Positions 26,054-35,741 of a DNA stretch of 64,000 bases are shown here, piece by piece. Every line of letters begins with the position of its first letter. The stretch's first letter is position 1. This stretch comes from Flagellimonas amphidinii (GTDB taxonomy: Bacteria > Bacteroidota > Bacteroidia > Flavobacteriales > Flavobacteriaceae). A program made the translations under genes and the position numbers. The notes under the pieces are model-generated. The model was not told the DNA's origin. It ran no database searches and worked only from the letters and a program-made list of their open reading frames with translations. Where the stretch lies: the NCBI RefSeq assembly GCF_013090115.1, contig NZ_JABFNN010000023.1:62001-126000 (forward strand), in the 5' to 3' direction.

Positions 26054-28765
26054 ATGCTATATAAACGTCGGTATTTACTTCTATTTCACCTCTTTTCCCT
26101 TACCGTTTTTGGACAGGGAGAAACCGCCAACTGGTATTTTGGAAACGGTGCTGGCATTACCTTTAACAATGATGGCACAGTTACACCGTTAACTGATGGA
26201 CAGTTGGATACCTTTGAAGGCTGCGCTTCCATATCCGATGCTTTCGGTAATCTTATGCTTTATACCGACGGGATTCTTGTTTACGATAGAAATCACAACA
26301 TCATGGAAAACGGGACAGGACTTTACGGAGACCCTTCCAGTACCCAATCAGCAATAATTGTACAAAAACCTGATGACCCTAACATTCTCTACATCTTTAC
26401 CGTAGACACCAAAACTTTTGAGGAAGACCCCGACTTTGGGTTAAACTACTCTGTAGTGGACATGACCATGAACGGTGGGAATGGTGCAGTAACACAAAAA
26501 AACGTGAACCTCTTGGCAGATTGTTCAGAAAAAATATCCGCAGTACTAAAAGATTGCTTCAACCAATCCATTTGGGTGGTGGCATTGGGCTTTGAAACAG
26601 ATGAACCTACCTTTTTTAATACGTATTACGCTTATGAAATTAATGATAGTGGAGTAAATACAGTTCCGGTAAAAAGCACTTTCGATGACCTGGAAATTAT
26701 AGATCCAAGGGGCTATTTAAAGTTTTCTCCTGATGGTAGTGTTCTGGCAAGTGCCAATGCCAATTCTGGTCTTTTCTTATATGATTTTGACGTAACCTCT
26801 GGAATTTTTTCCAACCAACAGGAATTACAAATTTCAGATGAAAACAATGCCTCCTACGGTATTGAATTCTCAACCAACCAACAATTTTTATATGTGCATT
26901 CCTCGGGCATTCCAAATCCAGATACTCCACAACAGCAATCTTCTTCCCTAATTCAGTATGATTTAACCGAAACGGATATTGCTGCTTCCGAAGTAATTTT
27001 GGACAAAAGACCCATTTTTAGGGGAGCTTTACAAATGGGGCAAAATGGCAAAATATACCGCACCATAGCACAAAGTTATTTAGTAGGAACCCCTTTCTTG
27101 GGTGTTATAGAAAATCCGAATGAAAAAGGTACAGCAGCCAACTACGTACATAATGCCATTTCCCTTAATGGAAAAAACGCAACCCAAGGCTTACCTCCAT
27201 TTGTGCAATCATTTTTTGATAGAATTGAACTGGTAAGGTTTCCAGATGGCACCACCAATAGTTCACTGGCACTTTGTAATGGCGAAGCGTTTACTTTGGA
27301 AGGAGACAACCTCCCGGGTGCTACCTACTCTTGGGAAAAGGATGGTGTTCCCTTGGTAAACAGTGATTATTTCCTCACAATAGACCCGGCCAACATTTCT
27401 GATTCAGGTCGCTATACCTTGAAAATAAACCCAAGTGACCCAGGTGAATGCCCAATTATCGGAGAAGCTTTTATTTCTGTAAATCCCTTGCCCGAAGCAG
27501 AACCGTTACTTTTGGTGCAATGTGATGCAGCGTCCACAAATTCAACAGATGGAATCACCACTTTCAATTTGGAACAAAGCATCTATGACGAATCTTTCAG
27601 TTATTACTTTTATGAATCTTTGACAGACTTGAATGCTGATAATCCCATTTCAAACCCAATCGGTTATGCAAACTCAACTCCATTCAATCAAACCATTTAT
27701 TATAAAATTGTGGATAACAACGGTTGCGAAGATTCCGATGAGCTGCAACTACAGGTACTCCCTATTGTTTTGACAGAAGATGAAAAGTCATACTATGGGT
27801 GCGATGATAATCCAGAAGATGGGTTTTTAGAAAGTTTTTTTGACCTTGACGGAATTTTGGAAGTTGATTATTCAGGTAGAGATGCAACATTATATGCTTC
27901 ATTAGAAGATGCCAGTTTAGAGGAAAATCCCTTATCTGGGGAGTTTCTAACTTCTTCTACCACTATTTATGCAAGAATTGAAGACAATAACGCTTGTGAA
28001 GATGTGGACAGGATAAACTTAGTGGTCAACCCTACACCTTCCCTTTCATTTAATGAAGAGTTTGTTTGGTGCACAGATGGCCCCACACTTTCCATTGATG
28101 CTCCTACAGGTTTTGACATATACAGGTGGTACCAGCGAACAGAAAATGGATTGGTTGACTTGGGTGGTCAATCCACCGTTGAAATTTCATCACTTGGGGA
28201 TTATGTTTTGGCAGTAGGATATATGTACCCAGCCAATAATGAAATTTTGGAATGTTGGAATCAAAGCGATTTTAAAATAATACCTTCCAATAGAGCCACA
28301 ATTGAGAACATAGAGGTTCAGGATATTTCAGATAACAATATTGTGGAGATTTTTGTTTATGGCGATGGGGACTATGAATACAGCTTGGATGGCACCAACT
28401 ATCAAGATGTTTCAATATTCGAAAATGTTGAGCCTGGATTTGTTACAGTAGCGGTTCGGGACAAAAATGGCTGTGGTATTACCAAAAGAATGATTTCAGT
28501 AATAGGTTACCCCAAGTTTTTCACCCCCAATGGAGACAATTATAATGATACATGGCAAATTATAGGGGTTGACGGTCAATTTCAAGCTGAAAGTATCATT
28601 CAAATATTTGATAGATACGGTAAGTTAATGGCCCAAATTAGCCCAACAACAAACGGTTGGGATGGCACCTTCAATAATAATGAACTTCCAGCATCCGACT
28701 ATTGGTTCAAAGTGGCTCTGGAAGATGGTAGGATATTTAAAGGGCATTTTGCATTGAAACGGTAG
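26054..28765 (+). CDS. Large secreted protein with type B T9SS sorting domain
   Basis: About 903 residues. ATG 26054 (MLYKRRYLLLFHLF...FGQ signal peptide) was preferred over an upstream GTG at 26036. The N-terminal 360 residues look like a beta-propeller (NWYFGNGAGITF...MLYTDGILVYDRN). Next comes an Ig-like module (ATYSWEKDGVPL), then repeated beta domains. The last 95 residues are the gliding-motility-type CHU_C domain (YPKFFTPNGDNYNDTWQI, IFDRYGKLM, GWDGTFNN, DYWFKV, GHFALKR). Such proteins are exported through the outer membrane by the type IX system. They often act in adhesion. It has a related neighbour downstream. Confidence 0.9.
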   Translation: MLYKRRYLLLFHLFSLTVFGQGETANWYFGNGAGITFNNDGTVTPLTDGQLDTFEGCASISDAFGNLMLYTDGILVYDRNHNIMENGTGLYGDPSSTQSAIIVQKPDDPNILYIFTVDTKTFEEDPDFGLNYSVVDMTMNGGNGAVTQKNVNLLADCSEKISAVLKDCFNQSIWVVALGFETDEPTFFNTYYAYEINDSGVNTVPVKSTFDDLEIIDPRGYLKFSPDGSVLASANANSGLFLYDFDVTSGIFSNQQELQISDENNASYGIEFSTNQQFLYVHSSGIPNPDTPQQQSSSLIQYDLTETDIAASEVILDKRPIFRGALQMGQNGKIYRTIAQSYLVGTPFLGVIENPNEKGTAANYVHNAISLNGKNATQGLPPFVQSFFDRIELVRFPDGTTNSSLALCNGEAFTLEGDNLPGATYSWEKDGVPLVNSDYFLTIDPANISDSGRYTLKINPSDPGECPIIGEAFISVNPLPEAEPLLLVQCDAASTNSTDGITTFNLEQSIYDESFSYYFYESLTDLNADNPISNPIGYANSTPFNQTIYYKIVDNNGCEDSDELQLQVLPIVLTEDEKSYYGCDDNPEDGFLESFFDLDGILEVDYSGRDATLYASLEDASLEENPLSGEFLTSSTTIYARIEDNNACEDVDRINLVVNPTPSLSFNEEFVWCTDGPTLSIDAPTGFDIYRWYQRTENGLVDLGGQSTVEISSLGDYVLAVGYMYPANNEILECWNQSDFKIIPSNRATIENIEVQDISDNNIVEIFVYGDGDYEYSLDGTNYQDVSIFENVEPGFVTVAVRDKNGCGITKRMISVIGYPKFFTPNGDNYNDTWQIIGVDGQFQAESIIQIFDRYGKLMAQISPTTNGWDGTFNNNELPASDYWFKVALEDGRIFKGHFALKR

Positions 28766-28812
28766 GTTTTGAAAAAGAAAATTGGTAACTTAAATGGTTT
28801 GATTTTGGTCAA

Positions 28813-30543
28813 GTGTTAAAAAAATTGCTGTTCATATTGATTCTCTGCGTTTCCATTGTTGGGATGGCTCAAGAGTGCCCAGACCTTTTGAGCCCAACGA
28901 ATGGCGCCATTAATGTCCCGGTAAATACGACCATAACATGGGAGAGCGTTGTTGGAATCCCCGGTTACCGCATTAGACTGGGAACTACCTCTGGTGGTTC
29001 TGAAATTTTGGAGCAGTCCGTAGGTAACTCAACTTCCTATACCCCAGCATTGGGCCTTCCAGAAAATACACAGATTTATGTTACCATTATTCTGGACTTT
29101 TTATTTCAAGGAAGTGATGATATTGTTTGCTCCAGCCAGTCTTTTACCACAGAAGATGTAACAACCGCACCTGGTTGCACCACCATTAGGAATCCACTAG
29201 ATGGTGCCAGTGACATTAGTGTTTTTAGTAATATCTCTTGGTTTTATGCCCCAACGGCAACCGGATATATTGTAAACATAGGAACTTCCCCTGGAAGCAG
29301 TGACATTGCTTCTGGTGATGTAAATTCCCTCTCTTTTGACCCTCCGGGAGAATTACCTCCCAATACGTTGCTATACGCTACTGTGATTCCTTACAACGAA
29401 AATGGTTCCGCTTTAAACTGCGAAATTATAAGTTTTACTACCGGTGAGTTGGCTGCTTTACCTGGTTGCACCAATTTAATAAACCCTGTAAATGGAGCCA
29501 TTAATGTGCCTTTGACCCCTTTTATCGAGTGGAACCCTGTTGCTGGCGCAACGGGATACAGAGTTACCATAGGTTCAGCACCTGACAGATCTGATGTTTT
29601 AGATAATGCCACATTTACTACAAATTCAACCTTAGTGCTTGATTTTGAACCCAACAGAACCTTTTTCATAACCATTGTACCCTTTAATGATGCGGGGGAA
29701 GCAATTGGGTGCGTACAAGAAAGTTTTTCAACTTTATTAGGTTGCGGGCCTTATTTGGATTTGGCAACCGGAGAGTTTGTAACCAGAAACCCAGAAAGTA
29801 ACTTCCCAGACACGTTGTCATTCTGTGAGAACGAAGCCCCATTTCTGGTCACTACTGAAGATACCGCAGATGGTTATCGATGGTACCAGTTGGACCAATT
29901 TGGCAACGAAACCCTTCTTTCAGAATCAGATGAAGTTGAACTTTTTGAAAATGGCACTTATCGCTATGAAGCCTACAATTTGGTTTCCCAATCAGGAAAT
30001 ACGATTGAATGCCCCACTACGAAAATATTCAACGTCATTTCATCAGAGATTGCATCCATTGATCGACTTAGACCAAGAAGCGATGGGTTCGGGTTACAAA
30101 TAACAGTGGAAACATCAGGGAATGGTAATTTTGAATATGCAATAGACAATATTGATGGCCCATATCAAGACAGTAATATTTTTGACGGTTTGGAACCCGG
30201 CTCCCATGTATTCTATGTAAGGGACAAAAACGGTTGTGGTGTGGTTTCAGAAGCTTTTTTACAAGATTTGACCGTGGAAGGATTCCCTAAATTCTTCACC
30301 CCTAATGGAGACAGCATCAATGACTTTTGGCAATTCATTCAACCCCCAAACTCTGATATGATTGTATTGCAGAGCATCCGTATTTTTGACCGTTATGGAA
30401 AATTACTAAAGGAAATTTCACAGTATTCCATGGGTTGGGATGGAAATATAGCAGGACGACCACTACCGTCAGGAGATTATTGGTTCAAAGCAGTGGACGA
30501 GATGAACCGCGAAATACATGGCCATTTTTCCTTAAAGAGATAA
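28813..30543 (+). CDS. Secreted protein with three fibronectin/Ig-like repeats and T9SS type B domain
   Basis: About 576 residues starting at GTG 28813, since no in-frame ATG precedes the signal peptide (LLFILILCVSIVGMAQ). Three tandem modules of about 95 residues each begin with CPDLLSPTNGA, CTTIRNPLDGA and CTNLINPVNGA, and repeat a TGYxVxIGTxPGxSD pattern. The end carries the CHU_C sorting domain (FPKFFTPNGDSINDFWQF, IFDRYGKLL, GWDGNIAG). Its C-terminal 200 residues closely parallel the upstream protein, so the pair probably arose by duplication. Role is likely adhesive, by inference. Confidence 0.88.
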   Translation: MLKKLLFILILCVSIVGMAQECPDLLSPTNGAINVPVNTTITWESVVGIPGYRIRLGTTSGGSEILEQSVGNSTSYTPALGLPENTQIYVTIILDFLFQGSDDIVCSSQSFTTEDVTTAPGCTTIRNPLDGASDISVFSNISWFYAPTATGYIVNIGTSPGSSDIASGDVNSLSFDPPGELPPNTLLYATVIPYNENGSALNCEIISFTTGELAALPGCTNLINPVNGAINVPLTPFIEWNPVAGATGYRVTIGSAPDRSDVLDNATFTTNSTLVLDFEPNRTFFITIVPFNDAGEAIGCVQESFSTLLGCGPYLDLATGEFVTRNPESNFPDTLSFCENEAPFLVTTEDTADGYRWYQLDQFGNETLLSESDEVELFENGTYRYEAYNLVSQSGNTIECPTTKIFNVISSEIASIDRLRPRSDGFGLQITVETSGNGNFEYAIDNIDGPYQDSNIFDGLEPGSHVFYVRDKNGCGVVSEAFLQDLTVEGFPKFFTPNGDSINDFWQFIQPPNSDMIVLQSIRIFDRYGKLLKEISQYSMGWDGNIAGRPLPSGDYWFKAVDEMNREIHGHFSLKR

Positions 30544-30590
30544 TCCCGTGTTTGCTTCTTTTTAGCAACTTCCTTTAGTATTTTTATCTG

Positions 30591-32579
30591 ATGAAATTTG
30601 AAGTTGTATCGGAGTTCAGTCCAACCGGGGACCAGCCAGAAGCTATCAAACAACTTGTAAATGGCATTGAAACTGGAGAGCCCCATCAAACCTTGCTTGG
30701 GGTCACAGGTTCTGGCAAAACATTTACGGTGGCCAACGTTGTGGAAGCCGTACAACGGCCTACCTTGGTTTTGGCACATAACAAGACACTAGCTGCACAA
30801 TTATATTCAGAGTTCAAGCAGTTTTTCCCTAAAAATGCAGTGGAATACTTTGTGTCTTACTATGACTACTACCAGCCTGAAGCTTATATCCCAACCAGTG
30901 GACTTTATATTGAAAAGGATCTTTCCATTAATGAGGATATTGAAAAACTTCGTTTGAGTGCAACTTCTTCATTGCTTTCTGGTCGTAGAGATGTTTTGGT
31001 CGTTGCCTCTGTCTCATGTTTGTATGGTATTGGAAACCCAGTTGAGTTCCAGAAAAATGTGATTTCCATCCACAGGGACCAAGTCATATCACGCACAAAA
31101 TTCTTAAAACAATTGGTGCAAAGTCTTTATTCCAGAACAACTGCTGATTTTAGAAACGGAAATTTCAGGGTAAAAGGTGATGTTGTGGATGTTTTCCCCG
31201 GTTATGCCGACCATGCCTTTCGCATCCACTTTTTTGGTGATGAGATTGAAGAAATAGAAGCTTTGGATCCTTTCAACAACAAGGTGATTGAAATCTACGA
31301 CTCGCTAAACATATACCCTGCCAATATGTTCGTCACCTCTCCGGACATCCTACAAAATGCAATTCATCAGATTCAGGATGATTTGGTAAAACAAATAGAT
31401 TATTTCAAAGAAATAGGCCGTCCGTTAGAAGCTAAACGTTTGGAGGAAAGAACCAATTTTGATTTAGAGATGATTCGGGAATTGGGCTATTGTTCAGGAA
31501 TTGAAAATTATTCCCGCTATTTAGATGGAAGAGAACCTGGTACTCGACCCTTTTGCTTATTGGACTATTTTCCGGACGATTATTTAATGGTTATCGACGA
31601 AAGTCATGTTACCATACCTCAAGTCCACGCCATGTATGGTGGAGACCGCTCCCGAAAAGAAAATTTGGTTGAATATGGGTTTCGCCTTCCGGCTGCCATG
31701 GACAATAGACCTTTAAAATTTGAAGAGTTTGAAACACTTCAAAATCAAACCATTTATGTAAGTGCAACTCCAGCCGACTATGAGCTGGAATTGAGTCAAG
31801 GCGTTTATGTAGAGCAGGTGATAAGACCAACCGGTCTGTTAGACCCCATCATAGAAGTACGACCTACTTTAAATCAAATTGATGATCTGGTCGAGGAAAT
31901 CCAGCAACGGGTTGAAGTTGATGAACGAGTGCTCGTAACCACATTAACCAAAAGAATGGCTGAAGAATTGGCCAAGTATCTAACTCGAATTGATGTAAGA
32001 TGTCGTTACATTCACAGTGATGTGGATACTCTGGAACGTGTAGAAATTATGCAAGATCTTCGAAAAGGTCTTTTTGATGTATTGATTGGTGTCAATCTAT
32101 TGCGAGAAGGGTTGGATTTACCTGAAGTTTCGTTAGTCGCAGTATTGGACGCAGACAAAGAAGGTTTTTTACGCAGCAACCGATCCTTAACACAAACCGT
32201 AGGTCGGGCTGCACGAAATTTGAACGGAAAAGCTATTATGTATGCTGATACGATTACCGAAAGTATGCAGAAAACCATTGATGAGACCAATTACCGTAGG
32301 GAAAAGCAAATGGCCTACAATACAAAACACAATGTTGTCCCCAAGGCCTTAAATAAAAGTTTGGACAATGCCTTAGCCAAAAACTCCGTCTCCACTTATC
32401 ATTTTCAAAAAGAAGAACTTAGAGCCGCCGAGCCAGAATTGGAGTATTTGACCAAAGACCAACGCGAAAAGCTGATACGAGACAAAAGAAAAGCTATGGA
32501 AAAAGCGGCAAAAGAGCTCAATTTTATGGAGGCCGCTAAATTAAGGGATGCAATAAAGCAACTACAGGAAAAGGAATAA
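30591..32579 (+). CDS. uvrB: Excinuclease ABC subunit B
   Basis: The damage-verifying helicase of nucleotide excision repair. The 662 residues are the standard length. Walker A is GVTGSGKT near residue 40. The beta-hairpin YYDYYQPEAYIPTSG, helicase motif DESH, SVSCLYGIG and VGRAARN are all in place. The C-terminal UVR motif (EKAAKELNFMEAAKLRDAIKQL) binds UvrC. Confidence 0.98.
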   Translation: MKFEVVSEFSPTGDQPEAIKQLVNGIETGEPHQTLLGVTGSGKTFTVANVVEAVQRPTLVLAHNKTLAAQLYSEFKQFFPKNAVEYFVSYYDYYQPEAYIPTSGLYIEKDLSINEDIEKLRLSATSSLLSGRRDVLVVASVSCLYGIGNPVEFQKNVISIHRDQVISRTKFLKQLVQSLYSRTTADFRNGNFRVKGDVVDVFPGYADHAFRIHFFGDEIEEIEALDPFNNKVIEIYDSLNIYPANMFVTSPDILQNAIHQIQDDLVKQIDYFKEIGRPLEAKRLEERTNFDLEMIRELGYCSGIENYSRYLDGREPGTRPFCLLDYFPDDYLMVIDESHVTIPQVHAMYGGDRSRKENLVEYGFRLPAAMDNRPLKFEEFETLQNQTIYVSATPADYELELSQGVYVEQVIRPTGLLDPIIEVRPTLNQIDDLVEEIQQRVEVDERVLVTTLTKRMAEELAKYLTRIDVRCRYIHSDVDTLERVEIMQDLRKGLFDVLIGVNLLREGLDLPEVSLVAVLDADKEGFLRSNRSLTQTVGRAARNLNGKAIMYADTITESMQKTIDETNYRREKQMAYNTKHNVVPKALNKSLDNALAKNSVSTYHFQKEELRAAEPELEYLTKDQREKLIRDKRKAMEKAAKELNFMEAAKLRDAIKQLQEKE

Positions 32580-32585
32580 AAGAAA

Positions 32586-32612
32586 GCGCGCTCCGCACAA
32601 ATGTGCTGGAGC
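32586..32612 (-). terminator. Hairpin serving as terminator for hsp20
   Basis: GCGCTCC and GCAC pair with GTGC and GGAGCGC with one bulge. On the minus strand the stem is followed by a T-rich stretch, past the hsp20 stop. On the plus strand no T-run follows, so it points mainly to hsp20. Confidence 0.6.
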
Positions 32613-32648
32613 GCACCCACAAACCAACCAACTCAATCAACCATCATG

Positions 32649-32679
32649 AAACACCTAAGTTGGTGTCTTTATTTTTTTC
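32649..32679 (+). terminator. Probable terminator after uvrB
   Basis: Short stem ACACC/GGTGT followed by CTTTATTTTTTT, about 75 bases after the uvrB stop. Confidence 0.5.
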
Positions 32680-33105
32680 TTATCCTATTGAAATCAACCT
32701 TTTAGGTTTAGGCAGAGCCTCTTCTCTTTTGGGTAAGAAAACTCTTAGAATTCCATCTTCGTATTTTGCATCTATCTTAGAACCATCCACAGATTCTGGA
32801 AGTGTAAAAGCTCTTTTAAATGAAGTATGAAAAAATTCCCTTCGGGTATAATTTTCTTTTGTTTCCTCGTTTTCAGATTTTGTTTCACTGGAAATGGTTA
32901 AAATATCATTGTCCACTTCTACAGTAAAATCATCCCTTTTTAAACCTGGTACAGCAAGTTCCAATTCAAAATTCTCTTTATTATCTTTAATATTGACTGC
33001 TGGCAGGGGTTTGTTCCAGTTATCTATGCCCCCAAACCAATCGGGACCCATAAAATCGTTGATCATTGATGGGAAAAACAACTTATTTCTTTTAACTAAA
33101 CTCAT
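32680..33105 (-). CDS. Small heat shock protein, Hsp20/alpha-crystallin family
   Basis: A 141-residue ATP-independent chaperone that holds unfolding proteins. The alpha-crystallin domain runs from about residue 40 (NFELELAVPGLKRDDFTVEVDNDILTISSE) to GILRVFLPKR, followed by the short tail RLISIG with the I-x-I docking motif. The upstream region has two repeated TGTCA-type sites (33181-33224) and a 22-bp element at 33131-33152 shared with lysA, so regulated expression is likely. Confidence 0.93.
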   Translation of the reverse strand: MSLVKRNKLFFPSMINDFMGPDWFGGIDNWNKPLPAVNIKDNKENFELELAVPGLKRDDFTVEVDNDILTISSETKSENEETKENYTRREFFHTSFKRAFTLPESVDGSKIDAKYEDGILRVFLPKREEALPKPKRLISIG

Positions 33106-33130
33106 GGTGTTTACTATTTTTTTTGTTAAA

Positions 33131-33152
33131 CATGCGAATCACCCATACATAG
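33131..33152. promoter_or_regulatory. 22-bp element in the hsp20 promoter, shared with lysA
   Basis: 19 of 22 bases match 36486-36507, including the run CACCCATACATAG. On the minus strand it fills the gap between a candidate -33 TTTG (plus bases 33154-33157) and a weak -7 CATGTTTA (33127-33134). Likely an operator; the binding protein is unknown. Confidence 0.5.
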
Positions 33153-33180
33153 TCAAATGATGTACCAACACCAAAAAACA

Positions 33181-33224
33181 TGTCATTATGGCGTTTACTT
33201 GGTGAAAAATTATGTCAAAATGAC
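33181..33224. promoter_or_regulatory. Two repeated TGTCAnnATGRC sites upstream of hsp20
   Basis: TGTCATTATGGC (33181-33192) and TGTCAAAATGAC (33213-33224) are spaced 32 bp start to start, about three helical turns. The second is part of the perfect inverted repeat ATGTCA-AAA-TGACAT. They lie 76-119 bp before the hsp20 start and resemble a heat-shock activator or repressor site. Confidence 0.45.
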
Positions 33225-33225
33225 A

Positions 33226-33627
33226 TTAATTGTAGTGAGCCTTGAAGATATTAATAAGGACATCGGCAGGAACCACCATATCGGGATAGTTATGCATTAC
33301 TTCCAAAACCTGGCCAATGGCAGCGGGCGGAAGACCCATTTTAAGTCCAATATTATACAATGTATTGATTTCTTTTTTATGTTGTTCTTGGTCAACATTC
33401 ATCAATAACAATAACCTATGAAACTGTACTATGCGTTCTGCTTGGGATTTTAGAATGACTTTAGGAGACTTCTCTTTCAACAATCCTTCGAAGGTGCTTT
33501 TATCAATTCCCAAATTAGAGGCTACTTTCAATAAAAATTGATATTCAGATTGCTTAAGGGATTGGTCCACCCTTGCAAATGCAATCATTTCTGAAAGAAT
33601 ACTCAATTTTTCCTGATAGGCACTCAT
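33226..33627 (-). CDS. TerB-like helical protein
   Basis: A 133-residue all-alpha protein without signal peptide. The pattern IAFARVDQSLKQSEYQFLLKVASNLGI and MGLPPAAIGQVLEVM is that of TerB-like (tellurite resistance B) four-helix proteins, which may bind metal through acidic residues. Flavobacterial homologues often carry the wrong name excinuclease ABC subunit B, but nothing here is UvrB-like. It is the only gene between two regulatory gaps. Function unknown. Confidence 0.75.
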   Translation of the reverse strand: MSAYQEKLSILSEMIAFARVDQSLKQSEYQFLLKVASNLGIDKSTFEGLLKEKSPKVILKSQAERIVQFHRLLLLMNVDQEQHKKEINTLYNIGLKMGLPPAAIGQVLEVMHNYPDMVVPADVLINIFKAHYN

Positions 33628-33688
33628 TGGTTGAGATTAGGTTATGCTTTCTTATGATAACTCCAAAAGTATACCTTTTATTACACAA

Positions 33689-33713
33689 GAAAACCCCGAA
33701 AATTCGGGGTTTT
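33689..33713. terminator. Intrinsic terminator GAAAACCCCGAA / TTCGGGGTTTTC
   Basis: A perfect 11-12 bp stem with a 2-base loop (AA). It lies about 30 bases past the stop of the minus-strand gene at 33743 and ends its transcript. Confidence 0.85.
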
Positions 33714-33742
33714 CTACGACTAACTCAAATAATTCCAGCTTT

Positions 33743-34078
33743 TTACGCTGTAAACCTAACAGGCAGAAGGTAAACACGACCTTCTTTGAATGCTTGTAAT
33801 TCCACTTTTTTGTAATTCAATCTACTCTTTAAGAATCCATCCAAAATGTCTTCCTTGGTTTCCACAGAAAGCACTACCATTTCACCTTTTTTATTAACGG
33901 TAAAACGAATAGTAGCTGTCAATTCACCTGTACCAAAATCCAAAGAATTGTTTTTAAGCAATTCATGGATTTGCGAAACCAATTTCTTTTGGGGATTGAT
34001 TTCGGCTTTTTCGTTCGCCTGAACCCCGATTGAAACCATTAACGCAGCAGTCAATAAAATAACACTGATTTTCTTCAT
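33743..34078 (-). CDS. Small exported protein resembling a TonB C-terminal fold
   Basis: 111 residues with a signal peptide cleaved near VQANE (about residue 22). The mature part has a helix (QKKLVSQIHELLKNNS), then TATIRFTVNKKGEMVVLSVET and a short tail ending YLLPVRFTA. This alternation resembles the C-terminal beta-alpha-beta domain of TonB, but there is no transmembrane anchor or proline-rich spacer. It probably functions alone in the periplasm. No function is known to me. Confidence 0.65.
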   Translation of the reverse strand: MKKISVILLTAALMVSIGVQANEKAEINPQKKLVSQIHELLKNNSLDFGTGELTATIRFTVNKKGEMVVLSVETKEDILDGFLKSRLNYKKVELQAFKEGRVYLLPVRFTA

Positions 34079-34365
34079 GGTAATTCCGTTTTTTGATTAA
34101 AAAAATTTGATGATTAATGAACCTTTGTTTTTAATGACAGGACAAAATTAGGCGCAAATTCCCCAACTATTTTCATCAAAAAGTATCATTTAACCGAGGT
34201 TTAAATTATGTAACAATTAGCTAATATTCCACGCTTTTACGTGATGAAATATGATAACAGGAATCCTTCAACACCTTCGCGTTTATTCAAAAAATCCCGC
34301 AATCCAAGATGATGAAACACTTCAAAATGTGAAGCAGAAACCCCATATAGGTAAGAAAAACAAAA
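34079..34365. other. Intergenic region, AT-rich, no gene supported
   Basis: A gap of about 290 bases upstream of the minus-strand gene at 34078 and before the sucC terminator. It probably holds the promoter of the exported small protein. A 42-codon frame at 34251-34379 exists but runs into the terminator hairpin and has no supporting evidence. No clear tRNA or ncRNA fold was seen. Confidence 0.5.
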
Positions 34366-34394
34366 AAGGGCAACGTTAAATCAACGTTGCCCTT
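34366..34394 (-). terminator. Intrinsic terminator of sucC
   Basis: Perfect 12-bp stem (AAGGGCAACGTT / AACGTTGCCCTT), 5-base loop, with TTTTTTGTTTTTC following on the minus strand, 20 bases after the sucC stop. Confidence 0.92.
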
Positions 34395-34414
34395 CTATAA
34401 TTAGGTTAGAAAAC

Positions 34415-35608
34415 TTATCCCAATACTTCTTTTACTTTATCCGCAGCTTCTTGGAATTGGACTGCAGAATGAACGGCCAAACCTGAATTATCAATAATTT
34501 CTTTGGCCAATTCAGCATTGGTTCCCTGCAAACGTACAATAATAGGTACTTTAATCGCATCTCCCATGTTTTTATAAGCATCCACAACCCCTTGCGCAAC
34601 ACGATCACACCTTACTATTCCACCAAAAATATTAATTAAAATAGCTTTTACATTAGGGTCTTTTAAAATAATCCGGAATGCCTCTTCAACTCTTTTGGCA
34701 TCTGCCGTACCTCCAACATCCAAAAAGTTGGCAGGTTCTCCTCCGGCCATTTTAATCAAATCCATGGTAGCCATGGCCAATCCGGCACCATTCACCATAC
34801 AACCAACATTACCATCCAAATCCACATAGTTCAATCCAACTTCACGAGCCTCAACTTCAATAGGATTCTCTTCGCGCAAATCACGCATTTCAGCATATGT
34901 TTTTCTTCTATACAGCGCATTGTCATCAATGGTCACCTTGGCATCAACCGCCATAATTTTATCATCAGAAGTCTTCAACACAGGGTTGATTTCAAAAAGT
35001 GTGGCATCGCTTTGTTCGTAAGCTTTGTACAAAGCGGACACAAACTTCACCATTTCCTTAAAAGCTGCTCCAGACAATCCTAGATTGAAAGCAACGCGTC
35101 TAGCTTGAAACGGCAAAAGTCCAGTACCTGGATCAATTTCTTCCGTAAAGATAAGATGTGGGGTCTTTTCCGCCACTTCCTCAATGTCCATACCACCTTC
35201 AGTTGAATACATAATCATATTCCTTCCTGAAGCACGGTTCAACAAAACGGACATATAAAATTCATTGGTTTCACTATCGCCCGGATAATACACATCCTCC
35301 GCAACCAAAACCTGATGCACTTTTTTCCCTTCAGCAGAAGTTTGGGGAGTTATCAAATTCATCCCAATAATACTTCCAGCAAGTTCTTCGACCTCCTTCA
35401 AGTTTTTGGCCAATTTTACTCCACCACCTTTTCCTCGACCTCCGGCGTGGACTTGAGCTTTGATTACATGCCAACCGGTTCCTGTTTCTTGAGTAAGTTG
35501 TTTGGCAGCGTCAACTGCTTCTTTCGCATTTCGGGCAACTATTCCACGTTGGATACGTACTCCGAAGCTTGCCAAAATTTCTTTTCCTTGATATTCGTGA
35601 AGATTCAT
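34415..35608 (-). CDS. sucC: Succinyl-CoA synthetase, beta subunit (ADP-forming)
   Basis: Catalyses the TCA step from succinyl-CoA to succinate with ATP formation, together with SucD. The 397 residues show the N-terminal ATP-grasp domain ([41 protein letters not shown]) and the C-terminal ligase domain ([45 protein letters not shown]). sucD is not in this window, so the subunit is encoded apart from its partner, as often seen in flavobacteria. It stands alone with its own terminator. Confidence 0.96.
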   Translation of the reverse strand: MNLHEYQGKEILASFGVRIQRGIVARNAKEAVDAAKQLTQETGTGWHVIKAQVHAGGRGKGGGVKLAKNLKEVEELAGSIIGMNLITPQTSAEGKKVHQVLVAEDVYYPGDSETNEFYMSVLLNRASGRNMIMYSTEGGMDIEEVAEKTPHLIFTEEIDPGTGLLPFQARRVAFNLGLSGAAFKEMVKFVSALYKAYEQSDATLFEINPVLKTSDDKIMAVDAKVTIDDNALYRRKTYAEMRDLREENPIEVEAREVGLNYVDLDGNVGCMVNGAGLAMATMDLIKMAGGEPANFLDVGGTADAKRVEEAFRIILKDPNVKAILINIFGGIVRCDRVAQGVVDAYKNMGDAIKVPIIVRLQGTNAELAKEIIDNSGLAVHSAVQFQEAADKVKEVLG

Positions 35609-35741
35609 CTATGAAGTAACTTTTGTTTGGCGACAAAAATAGAAAACGACATCGACAAAAGGAAAATGATGAGCAAGAATTATGAGGAATGCAACAGAGA
35701 ATCAAAAAAATATTCAAAAGATGGCTATGCTATCCTTGAAA

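Noticed and set aside
26054..30543. Two T9SS proteins as a new adhesion or toxin system
   Set aside because: The CHU_C domain and Ig-like repeats are ordinary in flavobacteria; no toxin domain or immunity gene is seen.
33226..33627. A second UvrB-type protein
   Set aside because: Homologues are often labelled excinuclease ABC subunit B, but the sequence is a short helical TerB-like protein without any UvrB motif.
34251..34379. 42-codon ORF between the small exported protein and sucC
   Set aside because: It runs into the sucC terminator hairpin, has no clear promoter and no paralogue or recognisable pattern.
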